Of a DNA stretch of 64,000 nucleotides, positions 52,711 to 62,664 are shown piece after piece; the stretch's first letter is position 1, and each line of letters opens with the position of its first letter. Position numbers and translations under genes: made by a program. Origin of the DNA: JANQGH01 sp039177555 (GTDB lineage Bacteria > Pseudomonadota > Alphaproteobacteria > DSM-16000 > Inquilinaceae); NCBI GenBank assembly GCA_039177555.1, contig JBCDFV010000020.1, positions 10,101 to 74,100 of the forward strand, in the 5' to 3' direction. The notes under the pieces are model-generated. The model was given only the letters and a program-made list of their open reading frames with translations, did no database searches and was not told where the DNA came from.

Positions 52711-53651
52711 GCGGCCTCGCCTTCCCAGGCGGGCGCCTCGGTTCGGATCGCGGCGCGCAGCTTGGCCGAGCGCGCGCGCGGGTTGGCGGCCAGCTCTTCC
52801 TCGCCGGGCTCAATCGGCTTGCGGTTGATCAGCCGGAAGGTCGGTGCCAGGTCGTTGGCCGGCACCGGCAGGTGGCGCGACGTCGCGCGCGACATGCTGC
52901 TGCGCATGGCGAGGAACCGTTTGACCTGGCGGTCTTCCAGACTGTGGAACGAGACGACCGCCAGCCGTCCGCCCGGCGCCAGGATGCGCTCCGCCGCCGC
53001 CAGCCCACGGCTCAACTCGCCCAACTCGTCATTCACCGCGATGCGCAGGCCCTGAAAGCTGCGTGTGGCCGGGTCGATGCCGTCCTTGGACCGGGGCACG
53101 GCGCGCCGCACGATCTCGGCCAACTGGCCGGTCGTGGTGACCGGCGCCGTGCTTCGCGCGGTGACGATCGCCTTGGCCACGCGGCGGGCAAACCGTTCCT
53201 CGCCATAATCCCGCAAAATGCGGATCAGGTCGCTTTCGTCGGCGTTATTGACGATATCGGCGGCCGTCGACCCATGATTACCCATACGCATGTCCAAAGG
53301 GCCGTCGGCGCGGAACGAAAAGCCTCGCCCGGCCTCGTCAAGCTGCGGCGACGAAACGCCGAGATCCAGCGCCACCGCGTCGACCAGCCGATCGACCAAC
53401 TGATCCATATCGCCGAACCGGCCTTCGATCAGCGTCAGTCGACCGTCGTATTCGCCGGCCATGGCGCGACCGTGGGCGATCGCCTCCGGATCGCGGTCGA
53501 TGCCGATCACCTGGCACTGCGCCGCTTCTAGCAAGGCGGCCGAATAGCCGCCGCGCCCGAACGTGCCGTCGACCACCGTATCGCCGTCGCCGGGCGCCAG
53601 CGCCGCGACCGTTTCGGCCAGCAGCACCGGAATATGCGCTTGCGCCGCCAT
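52707..53651 (-). CDS. rsmH: 16S rRNA (cytosine-1402-N4)-methyltransferase
   Basis: This 314-residue protein (also named MraW) has the start HIPVLLAETVAAL, SAM-binding VVDGTFGRGGYSAALLEA and IGIDRDPEAIA, and the C-terminal motif AVVSFHSLEDRQVKRFL, all family markers. It methylates N4 of C1402 in 16S rRNA. It overlaps ftsL (ATGA) and mraZ (TGATG). Confidence 0.97.
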   Translation of the reverse strand: MAAQAHIPVLLAETVAALAPGDGDTVVDGTFGRGGYSAALLEAAQCQVIGIDRDPEAIAHGRAMAGEYDGRLTLIEGRFGDMDQLVDRLVDAVALDLGVSSPQLDEAGRGFSFRADGPLDMRMGNHGSTAADIVNNADESDLIRILRDYGEERFARRVAKAIVTARSTAPVTTTGQLAEIVRRAVPRSKDGIDPATRSFQGLRIAVNDELGELSRGLAAAERILAPGGRLAVVSFHSLEDRQVKRFLAMRSSMSRATSRHLPVPANDLAPTFRLINRKPIEPGEEELAANPRARSAKLRAAIRTEAPAWEGEAA

Positions 53652-54103
53652 CAGGCGCCGGCCTTGTGCAGGATGCTGGGCTGGCCGTTGGCCGCCCGTT
53701 CCGCCCGACGCTGTTCGTACGTCTCCGGCTGCCAGATCTGGAACCGGCTGCTGCCCTTGCCGACGAACATCGCCTGGCCGTCGATCCCGGCCAGTTCCAG
53801 CAAGACCTTTGGCAGGATGATGCGGCCGTCGGGGTCGCAGCGCATCTCGGAACTGTCCGCGAAATACTCGTCCTCGGCGGCGTCGCGTTCCGGCGAGTTG
53901 ATGGGCAGCGCGTCGATGCGTTCCTGGACATCGTCCATGAACGCCTCCGTCAGGCCGTCGATCGCCCCATCGGCGTCATTGCGCTTGAGATAAAAAAGGC
54001 CACCCCCCTGGCTTTCAAGGATCGCACGGAAGGCCGCGGGCACGCTGACCCGTCCTTTCCGATCGACCTTGTTCAGATGGATGCCCGTAAACCGGCTCAT
54101 CAT
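53651..54103 (-). CDS. mraZ: Transcriptional regulator MraZ
   Basis: This 150-residue protein carries two AbrB-like swapped hairpins each with a DxxxR-type motif: HLNKVDRKGRVSVPAAFR near the N-terminus and RCDPDGRIILPKVLLELA in the middle. MraZ forms a ring that binds TGGGN repeats and regulates its own dcw cluster. Such repeats lie about 80-135 bp upstream. It is the first gene of the cluster. Confidence 0.97.
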   Translation of the reverse strand: MMSRFTGIHLNKVDRKGRVSVPAAFRAILESQGGGLFYLKRNDADGAIDGLTEAFMDDVQERIDALPINSPERDAAEDEYFADSSEMRCDPDGRIILPKVLLELAGIDGQAMFVGKGSSRFQIWQPETYEQRRAERAANGQPSILHKAGA

Positions 54104-54182
54104 ATCCCCGACGCCTAGGCCCGAAGGCCATTGCGCCCCTGGCGGCTACGCGCAGCCACGCAAGGACGATCCCGGTCTCAGA

Positions 54183-54237
54183 CGGGATAGTATGGGATAT
54201 CATGGGTATTTGTGGGTCGTCAAACAGTATTTCGGGG
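54183..54237. promoter_or_regulatory. MraZ-box array, TGGGN repeats in 10-bp phase
   Basis: On the plus strand TGGGA (54193), TGGGT (54203) and TGGGT (54213) repeat with exact 10-bp spacing; CGGGA at 54183 and CGGGG at 54233 are degenerate copies in the same phase. E. coli MraZ binds TGGGN repeats separated by 5 bp. Here they run opposite to the mraZ reading direction. A TTGACG lies next to them (minus strand, 54223-54218). The remaining 54104-54427 sequence shows no other gene. Confidence 0.75.
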
Positions 54238-54427
54238 TAAATGCCTGTTTCTTCGAGGAAATTTCTAACGCTCGTTTAACGGTTGTTCCTCGACGACCGG
54301 GTCGAATCAACTAGAGATACGTTGGCAGTTCTCCTTTTTGTTTAGTCATTGGCTCAGGTTGGTTCCATTTTTGTTCTGGTTGAGACTAGCGGGTTCGATC
54401 GACCGTCGCAAGGTCGAAGCCCCAAAT

Positions 54428-54819
<392 letters not shown>

Positions 54820-54872
54820 AATCTCTTATGGGGCGATCCCTGGGCCCGCGCAAGTGGCGCAGTGGACTGCGA

Positions 54873-56687
54873 TTAGCGCGCCAAGGCCTCCGCACGCGCC
54901 GCCAAGTCAAGCCATTGATCCTCAGCCGCCGACTTCTCGCCGGCGGCGATCTCTAGCCGGTTGCTCAGCGCCCGGTGTCGCTCCGGATCGCGCTGATACA
55001 GGTCCGGGTCGGCCAGGCTTTGCTCGATCGTCGCGATTTCGCGGTCCAGGGCGTCGATCTGCTTTGGCAGCTCGGTCAACGCACGCTGGTCCTTGTAGCT
55101 AAGCTTGGTCGGTTCCGATTTCGGTTTTGGCTTCGCCGGTTGCGCCGCGCCCTGTCGCCTGGGCCGGCCGGCTGGGCGCGACTGCGCTGGCCGCTGGCGC
55201 ACATAGTCCGAATAGCCGCCGACATACTCGCCGATCGTGCCGTCCCCCTCCAACGCGATGGTCGAAGTCACCAGCCGATCCAGAAAGTCCCGATCGTGGC
55301 TGATCAGGACAAAGGTGCCCTTGTAGGCCCCCAAAACGTCCTCCAGCAGGTCCAGCGTCTCCATGTCCAGATCGTTGGTCGGCTCGTCCAGCACCAGAAG
55401 GTTCGACGGCCGGGCGAACAGCCGGGCCAACAACAGCCGATTGCGTTCGCCCCCCGACAGGCTCTTCACCGGGCTGCGCAGTTGGCCCGGCTCGAACAGA
55501 AAATCGCTGATATAGCTGGTAATGTGACGCTGGCGGTCGCCGACCTGGATCATGTCGCCGCCATGGGGGATCAGGCTCTCCTGAAGGGAGGCCTCCGGAT
55601 CGAGGCTCTCGCGCCGCTGGTCGAACCAGGCGATCTCGACATTCGCGCCAAGCGTGACGGCGCCCGCGTCCGGCGGCTCCAGACCGATCAGCACGCGAAC
55701 CAGCGTCGTCTTGCCCGCGCCGTTTGGGCCGATGACGCCGACCCGGTCGCCCCGCATCAGTCGGGTCGAAAAGCTGGAAAACAGCCTGTTGGCACCGAAC
55801 GATTTCGCCAGGTCCTTGGCGTTGAGGACCAGCTTGCCGCTGCGTTCGGCCGCCGCGACATCGATCTTGGCTGATCCGGCGGGCGCGGGCCGCTCGCGCC
55901 GCTGGGCCCGCATGGCTGCCAATGCCCGCAACCGGCCCTGATTGCGCTTGCGCCTTGCCGTGATGCCCTCCACGGACCAGCGCGTCTCGGCGGCGATCTT
56001 GCGATTAAGCTTGTGCGCGGCCTCTGCTTCCTCCTCGCGAACCCGCTCCGCCCAGTCCTCGAACCCGTCGAAGCCTTTGTCGCGCTTGCGGATCAGGCCC
56101 CGATCGAGCCACAGGACCGATTGGCTGACGGCGCGCAGCAGCGCCCGGTCGTGGCTGATCAGCAGCAACGCGCCGCGAAAGCCGCGCAGGTAGTTTTCCA
56201 GCCAGCCGATGGCCTTTAAATCCAGATGGTTGGTCGGCTCGTCGAGCAGGATGATGTCCGGCGCGCCCACAATCAAGCGGGCCAAGGCCGCCCGCCTCGC
56301 TTCACCGCCGGACAGAGGGTTGCTCGGGCGGTCGGGCGACAAATCAAGGTCCGACAGGGCGCTGTCGACACGATAGGCATCGTCGCGTTGATCCGCCGGC
56401 AACCCGCTGGCAACGAAATCGCCGACGGTCGCATGGCCGCTCAGGTCGGGCTCTTGCTCCAGATACGCAACCTTGGGGCCGGGCTGCAGGAAACGCTCGC
56501 CTTTGTCCAACGCGATCTCACCCGCAAGCACCTTCATCAGGCTCGACTTACCGGCGCCGTTGCGGCCGACCAGACAGGCCTTGTCGCCGGACGCCAGCGA
56601 CAGGTCCAGGCCGTCGAACAAGGGTCGCGGGCCGAAGCCCAGCACCGCCTCACGAACGGCCAACAGGGGTGGTTCACCGACCATCAA
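54873..56687 (-). CDS. uup: ABC-F ATPase, Uup-like
   Basis: This 604-residue protein has two ABC cassettes: Walker A GRNGAGKSS and signature LSGGEARRAAL, then GPNGAGKTT and LSGGERNRLLL, with DEPTNHLD and DEPTNDLD and no membrane segment. The linker between them carries basic helices (P-site tRNA interaction motif) and the C-terminus is a coiled coil (about residues 530-604), the Uup mark. ABC-F proteins act on ribosomes and Uup also affects DNA branch stability. It is 54 nt from the rnpB 5' end. Confidence 0.92.
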   Translation of the reverse strand: MMVGEPPLLAVREAVLGFGPRPLFDGLDLSLASGDKACLVGRNGAGKSSLMKVLAGEIALDKGERFLQPGPKVAYLEQEPDLSGHATVGDFVASGLPADQRDDAYRVDSALSDLDLSPDRPSNPLSGGEARRAALARLIVGAPDIILLDEPTNHLDLKAIGWLENYLRGFRGALLLISHDRALLRAVSQSVLWLDRGLIRKRDKGFDGFEDWAERVREEEAEAAHKLNRKIAAETRWSVEGITARRKRNQGRLRALAAMRAQRRERPAPAGSAKIDVAAAERSGKLVLNAKDLAKSFGANRLFSSFSTRLMRGDRVGVIGPNGAGKTTLVRVLIGLEPPDAGAVTLGANVEIAWFDQRRESLDPEASLQESLIPHGGDMIQVGDRQRHITSYISDFLFEPGQLRSPVKSLSGGERNRLLLARLFARPSNLLVLDEPTNDLDMETLDLLEDVLGAYKGTFVLISHDRDFLDRLVTSTIALEGDGTIGEYVGGYSDYVRQRPAQSRPAGRPRRQGAAQPAKPKPKSEPTKLSYKDQRALTELPKQIDALDREIATIEQSLADPDLYQRDPERHRALSNRLEIAAGEKSAAEDQWLDLAARAEALAR

Positions 56688-56694
56688 AGCGAGG

Positions 56695-57453
56695 CTACTT
56701 CAGACCGCGCTCGGCCCTGATCCGGTCGTAGGCGGCGTTGATCGCGGCCAGCCGCCGGTCGGCTACCTCCACGAACTCCGCCGGCATGCCCTGCGCGACC
56801 AGCCGGTCCGGGTGATGTTCGCGAGCCAGCTCGTGATAGGCCTTTTTCAGGCTCTCGTCGTCGGTGTCGCGGGTGACGCCGAGCGCCGTGTACGGATCGT
56901 CCGGATCGGCGCCGATCTCGCTCGCTCTGATCCGGTCGAAGGTCGCGTCGTCGAAGCCGAAGATCGTCGCGACGTTCTTCAGATAGGCCAGCTCATCGGC
57001 ATGGATCTTGCCGTCCGCCTTGGCGATGTAGAACAGGCACAGCAGCAACTCCTCCAAGACGGCGGGCCTGTCGTTGAACAGGCCGGCGATCTGGCGGGCG
57101 TAGGGCTCGTAGCCCGCGCTGTCCTGCCGCGCCATGTTGAAGACGCGGGCGACGTGATGGGTTTCGCCGGGCGGCACCTTGAACACACGCTTGAACGCGT
57201 CGACCTCGTCGCGCGTCACCCGGCCGTCGGCCTTGGCCATCTTGGCGCCCAGCGCAATCACCCCGATGGTGAAGGCGATGTGCCTGGTATTGTCGCGCTC
57301 GGGCCCCGACGCAGGCCGCGCGCCCTCGATCAGGCCCGCCTGCTGGCCGGCGCGTTCGACCGCATGGCCGGCGGCCGCACCCAGCAGCGCACCCAACGGG
57401 CCGCCGATGGCGAAACCCGCCGCACCGCCGATCAGGGCGCCCCAAATGCTCAT
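56695..57453 (-). CDS. djlA: DjlA-like co-chaperone (TerB and J domain)
   Basis: This 252-residue protein starts with a Gly-rich hydrophobic segment (IWGALIGGAAGFAIGGPLGALLGAAAGHA), followed by a TerB-like helical domain (ALGAKMAKADGRVTRDEV) and a C-terminal J domain with HPD at residues 214-216 (AREHHPDRLVAQG). DjlA is an inner-membrane DnaK co-chaperone. It lies 7 nt upstream of uup in transcription order and probably forms an operon with it. Confidence 0.93.
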   Translation of the reverse strand: MSIWGALIGGAAGFAIGGPLGALLGAAAGHAVERAGQQAGLIEGARPASGPERDNTRHIAFTIGVIALGAKMAKADGRVTRDEVDAFKRVFKVPPGETHHVARVFNMARQDSAGYEPYARQIAGLFNDRPAVLEELLLCLFYIAKADGKIHADELAYLKNVATIFGFDDATFDRIRASEIGADPDDPYTALGVTRDTDDESLKKAYHELAREHHPDRLVAQGMPAEFVEVADRRLAAINAAYDRIRAERGLK

Positions 57454-57654
57454 CGTTCAAACCGCTGGAAAAAGGTCGGAAGGTCGTTCCAGGTCATCAC
57501 GGCCCGGTCTTACTGCATTGCAGCGAACGATGCCACCAGGGCGTGAACATGGCAGCAATTAGGATTTCATGCGTGTGCATTGCCCTGCACGGGGGTCTTG
57601 ACTAGGTTTCTGGCACGATTTCCGGCCCATCGCGGGCCTACGAGGCGCACCACC

Positions 57655-59058
57655 ATGGCGGTATCCGCGACAGTACAGCATCTCAATCCAGTCTCGCCTG
57701 AGCTGATCGGGCGTTTGACGGACCTTTTGGGCGAGCGGCTGAGCACGAACCCATCCATGCTCGACCAGCACGGTCATGACGAAAGCTATCATCCGACCGA
57801 ACCGCCGGACGCCGTGGCTTTCGCCCAATCGACGGAAGAGGTTTCGGTGATCGTTCGCCTGTGTGCGGAATACGGCGCCGCGATCATACCTTTCGGCACG
57901 GGCACATCGCTGGAGGGCGGCGTGGCGGCGGTTGCCGGCGGTATCTGCATCGACCTGTCGGGCATGAACCAGGTGCTGCGCGTCAGCGTGCCGGATCTCG
58001 ATTGCACCGTGCAAAGCGGGGTGACGCGCAAGCAGTTGAACCACGAATTGCACGACACCGGCCTGTTCTTTCCGATCGATCCGGGTGCCGACGCCTCGAT
58101 CGGCGGCATGGCGGCGACACGGGCGTCTGGCACCAACGCGGTGCGCTACGGCACGATGCGCGATTGCGTTTTAGGCCTGACGGTCGTCCTGGCCGATGGC
58201 CGGGTCATTCACACCGGCGGCCGTGCCCGCAAGTCGGCGGCCGGCTACGACCTGACGCGTCTGTTCATCGGGTCGGAAGGGACGTTGGGCATCATCACCG
58301 AGGTTACCTTGCGTCTCAGCGGCATCCCGGAGGCGATATCGGCCGCCGTCTGTTCCTTCCCGACCATTGAGGATGCCGTCAACACGGTGATCATGACCAT
58401 CCAGTCCGGCGTGCCCGTCGCCCGCATGGAGCTTTTGGACGAGGTTCAGATGGACGCCTCGAACCGATACTCCAAGCTCAATTACGCCCTCCTGCCGACC
58501 CTATTTTTTGAGTTTCATGGCTCGCCCACTTCAGTGGCTGAGCAGGCCGAAACGGTTGGCGAGATTGCCCGGGAGTTCGGCGGCGCCGACTTCCAATGGG
58601 CCAATCGGCCGGAGGAGCGGAACCGGATTTGGCGGGCACGGCACGAGGCTTACTATGCCGGGCTGGCCCTGCGGCCCGGCGGAAAGGGGATGCCGACGGA
58701 CATCTGCGTGCCGATCTCCCGCCTGGCCGATTGCATTACACAAACAAAGCAAGACATCGCCGACAGCGGCTTGTTGGCGCCGATGGTCGGCCATGTCGGC
58801 GATGGCAACTTTCATCTCAGCCTCGTCGTCGACCCCGATGACGCCGAGGAGATTGCCCGGGCGGACGCCCTGCACGAACGGATGGTCTTGCGCGCGATCG
58901 AAATGGGCGGTACGTGCACCGGCGAACATGGCGTCGGCTACGGCAAGATGCGCTTTATGGCGGCGGAACACGGCGAAGGCGTCGAGGTCATGCGCGCGAT
59001 TAAGCTGGCATTGGACCCAGAAAACCGTATGAACCCAGGCAAAGTGGTTCAGGTGTGA
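57655..59058 (+). CDS. FAD-linked oxidase (D-lactate dehydrogenase/glycolate oxidase GlcD-type)
   Basis: The ATG at 57655 gives 467 residues. The N-terminal PCMH FAD-binding domain has PFGTGTSLEGGV near residues 79-90, GVTRKQLNHELHDTGLFFPIDPGADASIGG and GSEGTLGIITEVTLRL. The C-terminal FAD-oxidase domain has GHVGDGNFHLSLVVD and GTCTGEHGVGYGKM. These fit D-lactate dehydrogenase (cytochrome) and GlcD. No GlcE/GlcF subunit is nearby, so a stand-alone D-lactate-like dehydrogenase is most likely. A TTGACT box 52 nt before it (57598-57603) may be its -35. Confidence 0.85.
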   Translation: MAVSATVQHLNPVSPELIGRLTDLLGERLSTNPSMLDQHGHDESYHPTEPPDAVAFAQSTEEVSVIVRLCAEYGAAIIPFGTGTSLEGGVAAVAGGICIDLSGMNQVLRVSVPDLDCTVQSGVTRKQLNHELHDTGLFFPIDPGADASIGGMAATRASGTNAVRYGTMRDCVLGLTVVLADGRVIHTGGRARKSAAGYDLTRLFIGSEGTLGIITEVTLRLSGIPEAISAAVCSFPTIEDAVNTVIMTIQSGVPVARMELLDEVQMDASNRYSKLNYALLPTLFFEFHGSPTSVAEQAETVGEIAREFGGADFQWANRPEERNRIWRARHEAYYAGLALRPGGKGMPTDICVPISRLADCITQTKQDIADSGLLAPMVGHVGDGNFHLSLVVDPDDAEEIARADALHERMVLRAIEMGGTCTGEHGVGYGKMRFMAAEHGEGVEVMRAIKLALDPENRMNPGKVVQV

Positions 59059-59178
59059 GATGATTGTCGCCGGGCGCTCGCTGCGCTGACCGGTTAAGCC
59101 GGCGCTTGTTAGTGGCGGCCATCGGCGCGTTACGCCCGCAAACCCAACCAACGAAATCGACCAGATCGCGGTCAGCCC

Positions 59179-62100
59179 TTGAAGAAGATCTTATTCGGCC
59201 TGTTCGTCTTTGTTTGCTTGGCCATCGTCACCCTGCTGGCCTTGCCGAGCTTCATTGACTGGAACACCCGCCGCGATTGGGTTGAACGCCAGCTATCGGC
59301 CATGCTCGACCGCGAGGTCGAGATTGCGGGCGAGCTGGACTTCGCGCTTCTGCCCACGCCGATCCTGTCGGCCGAAAGGGTCCGTCTGACGAACGCGGAC
59401 GGCGAGACCTTGGCGGACATCGACACGGTCGATCTGCGCATGGCGCTTCTGCCGTTGGTCGGCGGTCACTTTACCATGGAGCAGGTGACCCTGGTCAATC
59501 CGGTCGTCGATCTCATGGCTGACGGGGCGGGGCTCGGCCTGGCCGCCGCACTCAATGAGCCCGCATCGGCCGATCGGGTGCGCCTCGACAGCATGACAAT
59601 CGAAAACGGCATGCTGCGCTGGTTGGGGCCCGATGCTGCCCGCGAAATTGTGCTCGACGGGATATCGGTGCAAATCTCGGCGGACAGCTTGGCCGGCCCT
59701 TTCACGGTTGCCGGCGACCTCAACCTCGATGGGCACCCGGTGTCGGTTGAGTTGAGCGCCGGACGGCTGTCGGCGGCCGGTGCCTGGCCGATGACGATCG
59801 CCTTTGGCCTGGACAGCGGTGACGCTGAGGGTCGCTACAGCGGCCTGGTCGGCCTGGACGGCCATTTGCAAGGTGACCTGCGCCTGGAAGGCAGCGACCT
59901 GGTCGAGGCGTTTGGCGATCTGTTTTCTGATGTGGCCCTGCCGGAAGAATGGGCTCAGCCCTTCTCGCTCTCCGCCCGCCTTCTCGGACGCGACAGTGCC
60001 GTCGAGTTCAACGGGTTGGAATTTGCCGTTGGTGAGACGCGGGCCAGCGGCGCGATGTCGGTCACGCTGGCCGAGACGCCCACAATCGCGGTCAACGCCA
60101 ACATCAACCGCGTCGACTTGGCGCGCACGGCGTCCGCGGTTGAAGGGCGGTGGCTGTCGGCCTTGTCGGAGGACCGCTGGTCGTTGCCGGCCGGCCTGCG
60201 TTTGACGACCGACCTCTCGATCGGGGCGCTGGGACTTGGCGGTACGCCGGTTCGACAGGTCCGCCTGAATGCGACGCTGGGCGACGGCGCCCTTTCGATC
60301 AGCCGCCTGACGGCGCAAATGCCAGGCGGCACGGACCTTCGCGCGGTGGGCACCGTCGGCCCTGGCGAGGACGGGCGCAGCCAGGCCGACATCGCGCTGG
60401 AAATGGCGTCCGGCGATCTGAGGCGGTTGCTCACCTGGGGCGGTCTTGATGTCTCGGCCGTGCCGGGAACACGCCTGCGGGCCTTCAACGGACGGGCCGC
60501 AATCGCCGGCCGGCCGGATGATTTCCAGATCACCGGCCTGGATATGGTGGTCGATACCATGCGCGTCTCGGGCGGTCTCGCCTATCGCGACCAGGGCCGT
60601 CCCGGCCTCGGCTTGCGGCTGGAGATCGACGATTTGAACCTCGACGCCTATGCCGAAACCCAACTCGCCGCGCCTGGCGTGATCCTGGCGGCCGGCGCGG
60701 ACGAGCTTGGCGCGATCTGGCCCGCGCTGGCCGGGTTCGATGCCAATGTCGATATCAGCCTTGGGCGTTTGCAGGCGGCTGGCTTGTCGATGGACCAGAT
60801 CGCGCTGGTCGGCACGCTGAATCGCGGCCAGCTTGACCTGCGCGACGCGTCGATCGCGAACTTCGAGGGCGCGTCGGCGGGCTTGAGCGGGCGCATCGAG
60901 CAGGTTTGGCCGATCGAAGACGTCGACCTGACCCTCGAGGTCGCCGCCGCCGATCCGCGACGCACTCTGGACACGCTGGGCATTGATGTCGACTGGCCGA
61001 TCGAAAGGCTGGGCGCGGGTGACGGTCATCTGCGCGTGGTCGGCGGCTTCGATCGTCTGGATCTGGAGGCCCAGCTTGATGTCGATGTCGGCGACATCGC
61101 GCTCGGCGGATCGATCGCCGACCCCATCGGTGAACCGGTTTACGACCTGGCGACCCGCATTACGCACGACGACCTGTTGCAGGTGGCCCAGGTGGCATGG
61201 CCCTCCTACGCGCCGCGCGGCGATCTTGGCGCGCTGGATCTCTACGCCACGATCCGGGGAACGAACGCGTCTCTGACGTTCGGCGATCTGGTCGGTCAGC
61301 TTGGTGAGATCAGCCTGGGTGGCCAGGTTCAGCTTGATATGGCCGGCGCCAGGCCTTCCTTCGATGCCGCGCTTGGCACCAACCAGGTCTCGATCGAGCC
61401 GTTTCTGCCGCAGCCGGAGCCGAGCTTCGTCGCACCCGGCGAAAACCGCTGGTCGACGCGGCCCTTCGCGTGGCCGGACCTGTCGGGTGTCGACGGCCAT
61501 GTGCTGCTGACCGCCGGCACCGTGGAGGTGGCCGGCATGGTCTTGGATGCGCCCGCCCTCGAAGGCGACCTGGACGATGGCGTGTTCCACCTCTCGCAGG
61601 CCAGCGCCGGGCTCTTCGGCGGTCGGGCGGGGCTTTCGGGCCACATCGCGTTCGATGAACCGACCGAGATCAGCTTCGATCTCGCGCTTGCGGACGCCAG
61701 CCTTGACCAGCTGCTGAGCGATGGGGCGGGCATCGATGGGGCATCCGGCACGCTCGACCTGGCGCTGCTTGGCGCCGGGCGTGGCGCAAGCCCGGCTGAT
61801 CTTGTCGCCGATCTCAGCGGCGAGGGGCTGCTGGCGGTGCGCGACGGCACCGTCGATCGGCTCGACCTCGCGACCGTGAGCGACCGGCTGGGCACATTGG
61901 AAGATCCGCTGGAGTTTCTTGAGGTCGTGCGCGGGCCGTTGGTCGACGGTAGGACGGGCTTCGCCGCCTTCAACGCGCCGTTGACCCTCGACGGCGGCGT
62001 CGTCGCCAGCGACGCCGTTCGCTGGCGCGCCGATGTGGGGCTTGGCGAGGGCAGCGGGTCGCTTGACCTGACCAGCCTTGTCTTCGACGCCCTGCTTGAG

Positions 62101-62409
62101 GTCAGCCTGTTCGCGCACCCCGAGGCACCGCCGTTCGCGATCGGCTTCTCCGGACCGCTCGACCGTCTGCAGCGCAGCCTTGATACCGACGCGCTCAGCG
62201 CCTGGGTTGCCCAGCGGGCGGCTGAGGCGCTTACGGACCGGCTAAGGACGCCGGATGAACCAGCAGCCGAGCCAGGCGGTCCGCCACGTCTGCAAGCACC
62301 CGACGCCGGCGGGGTGGCGCCTTCGGACGATCTGAGAACCCAGCAGCGTGGCTTGGACCCCGCTGGCGATCGTCTCAGGGCCGCCATCAACCGGCCCGAC
62401 CACATCTAA
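59179..62409 (+). CDS. AsmA-family large inner-membrane/periplasmic protein
   Basis: Start codon is TTG at 59179; no ATG or GTG is placed better. The 1076-residue protein has an N-terminal membrane anchor (KKILFGLFVFVCLAIVTLLALP) and the AsmA N-terminal motif (SFIDWNTRRDWVERQLSAMLDREVEIAG), then a long beta-rich, Gly/Asp/Leu-rich body (repeating beta-groove) and a Pro-rich hydrophilic tail. The fold is of the AsmA/TamB/YhdP lipid-transfer group. It converges with a small regulator gene. Its exact role (outer-membrane lipid homeostasis) is inferred from the family. Confidence 0.85.
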   Translation: MKKILFGLFVFVCLAIVTLLALPSFIDWNTRRDWVERQLSAMLDREVEIAGELDFALLPTPILSAERVRLTNADGETLADIDTVDLRMALLPLVGGHFTMEQVTLVNPVVDLMADGAGLGLAAALNEPASADRVRLDSMTIENGMLRWLGPDAAREIVLDGISVQISADSLAGPFTVAGDLNLDGHPVSVELSAGRLSAAGAWPMTIAFGLDSGDAEGRYSGLVGLDGHLQGDLRLEGSDLVEAFGDLFSDVALPEEWAQPFSLSARLLGRDSAVEFNGLEFAVGETRASGAMSVTLAETPTIAVNANINRVDLARTASAVEGRWLSALSEDRWSLPAGLRLTTDLSIGALGLGGTPVRQVRLNATLGDGALSISRLTAQMPGGTDLRAVGTVGPGEDGRSQADIALEMASGDLRRLLTWGGLDVSAVPGTRLRAFNGRAAIAGRPDDFQITGLDMVVDTMRVSGGLAYRDQGRPGLGLRLEIDDLNLDAYAETQLAAPGVILAAGADELGAIWPALAGFDANVDISLGRLQAAGLSMDQIALVGTLNRGQLDLRDASIANFEGASAGLSGRIEQVWPIEDVDLTLEVAAADPRRTLDTLGIDVDWPIERLGAGDGHLRVVGGFDRLDLEAQLDVDVGDIALGGSIADPIGEPVYDLATRITHDDLLQVAQVAWPSYAPRGDLGALDLYATIRGTNASLTFGDLVGQLGEISLGGQVQLDMAGARPSFDAALGTNQVSIEPFLPQPEPSFVAPGENRWSTRPFAWPDLSGVDGHVLLTAGTVEVAGMVLDAPALEGDLDDGVFHLSQASAGLFGGRAGLSGHIAFDEPTEISFDLALADASLDQLLSDGAGIDGASGTLDLALLGAGRGASPADLVADLSGEGLLAVRDGTVDRLDLATVSDRLGTLEDPLEFLEVVRGPLVDGRTGFAAFNAPLTLDGGVVASDAVRWRADVGLGEGSGSLDLTSLVFDALLEVSLFAHPEAPPFAIGFSGPLDRLQRSLDTDALSAWVAQRAAEALTDRLRTPDEPAAEPGGPPRLQAPDAGGVAPSDDLRTQQRGLDPAGDRLRAAINRPDHI

Positions 62410-62421
62410 TCTGTCGTCTGG

Positions 62422-62652
62422 CTAATCTGTCGTCCGGCCGGTCCTGACGGCCTCCAGCACATAGAGGCGCAGCGCGCTTGACAGGTTGGCCGGCTCCGGC
62501 TCGTTCAGCCTCTCGGCATCGATTTCGCCGACCAGCGCCGCAAGGGACATCTGGCGCTGGCTGGCAATCCGCTGCAGGTCGTCCCAGAACGGGGCCTCAA
62601 GGGAAACGGACGTGCGGTGCCCTGCGATCGTGATGCTGCGCTTGACCGTCAC
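62422..62652 (-). CDS. Small ribbon-helix-helix domain protein
   Basis: This 76-residue protein contains the ribbon-helix-helix pattern of the RHH_4 type: strand RSITIAGHRTSVSLEAPFW, helix DDLQRIASQRQMSL, helix AALVGEIDAERLN. Its target DNA is unknown. It lies 12 nt downstream of fumC on the same strand, an arrangement seen in related alphaproteobacteria. Confidence 0.85.
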   Translation of the reverse strand: MTVKRSITIAGHRTSVSLEAPFWDDLQRIASQRQMSLAALVGEIDAERLNEPEPANLSSALRLYVLEAVRTGRTTD

Positions 62653-62664
62653 CTGACCCCGCGA

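Noticed and set aside
54399..54417. Hairpin TCGACC-N7-GGTCGA downstream of rnpB considered as terminator
   Set aside because: The stem is only 6 bp and no U-run follows on the minus strand, so termination is not supported.
59293..62118. 941-codon frame antisense to the AsmA gene
   Set aside because: It has typical shadow composition (Gln/Arg/Asp/Ala mix), no domain pattern, and lies entirely within a well-supported gene on the other strand.
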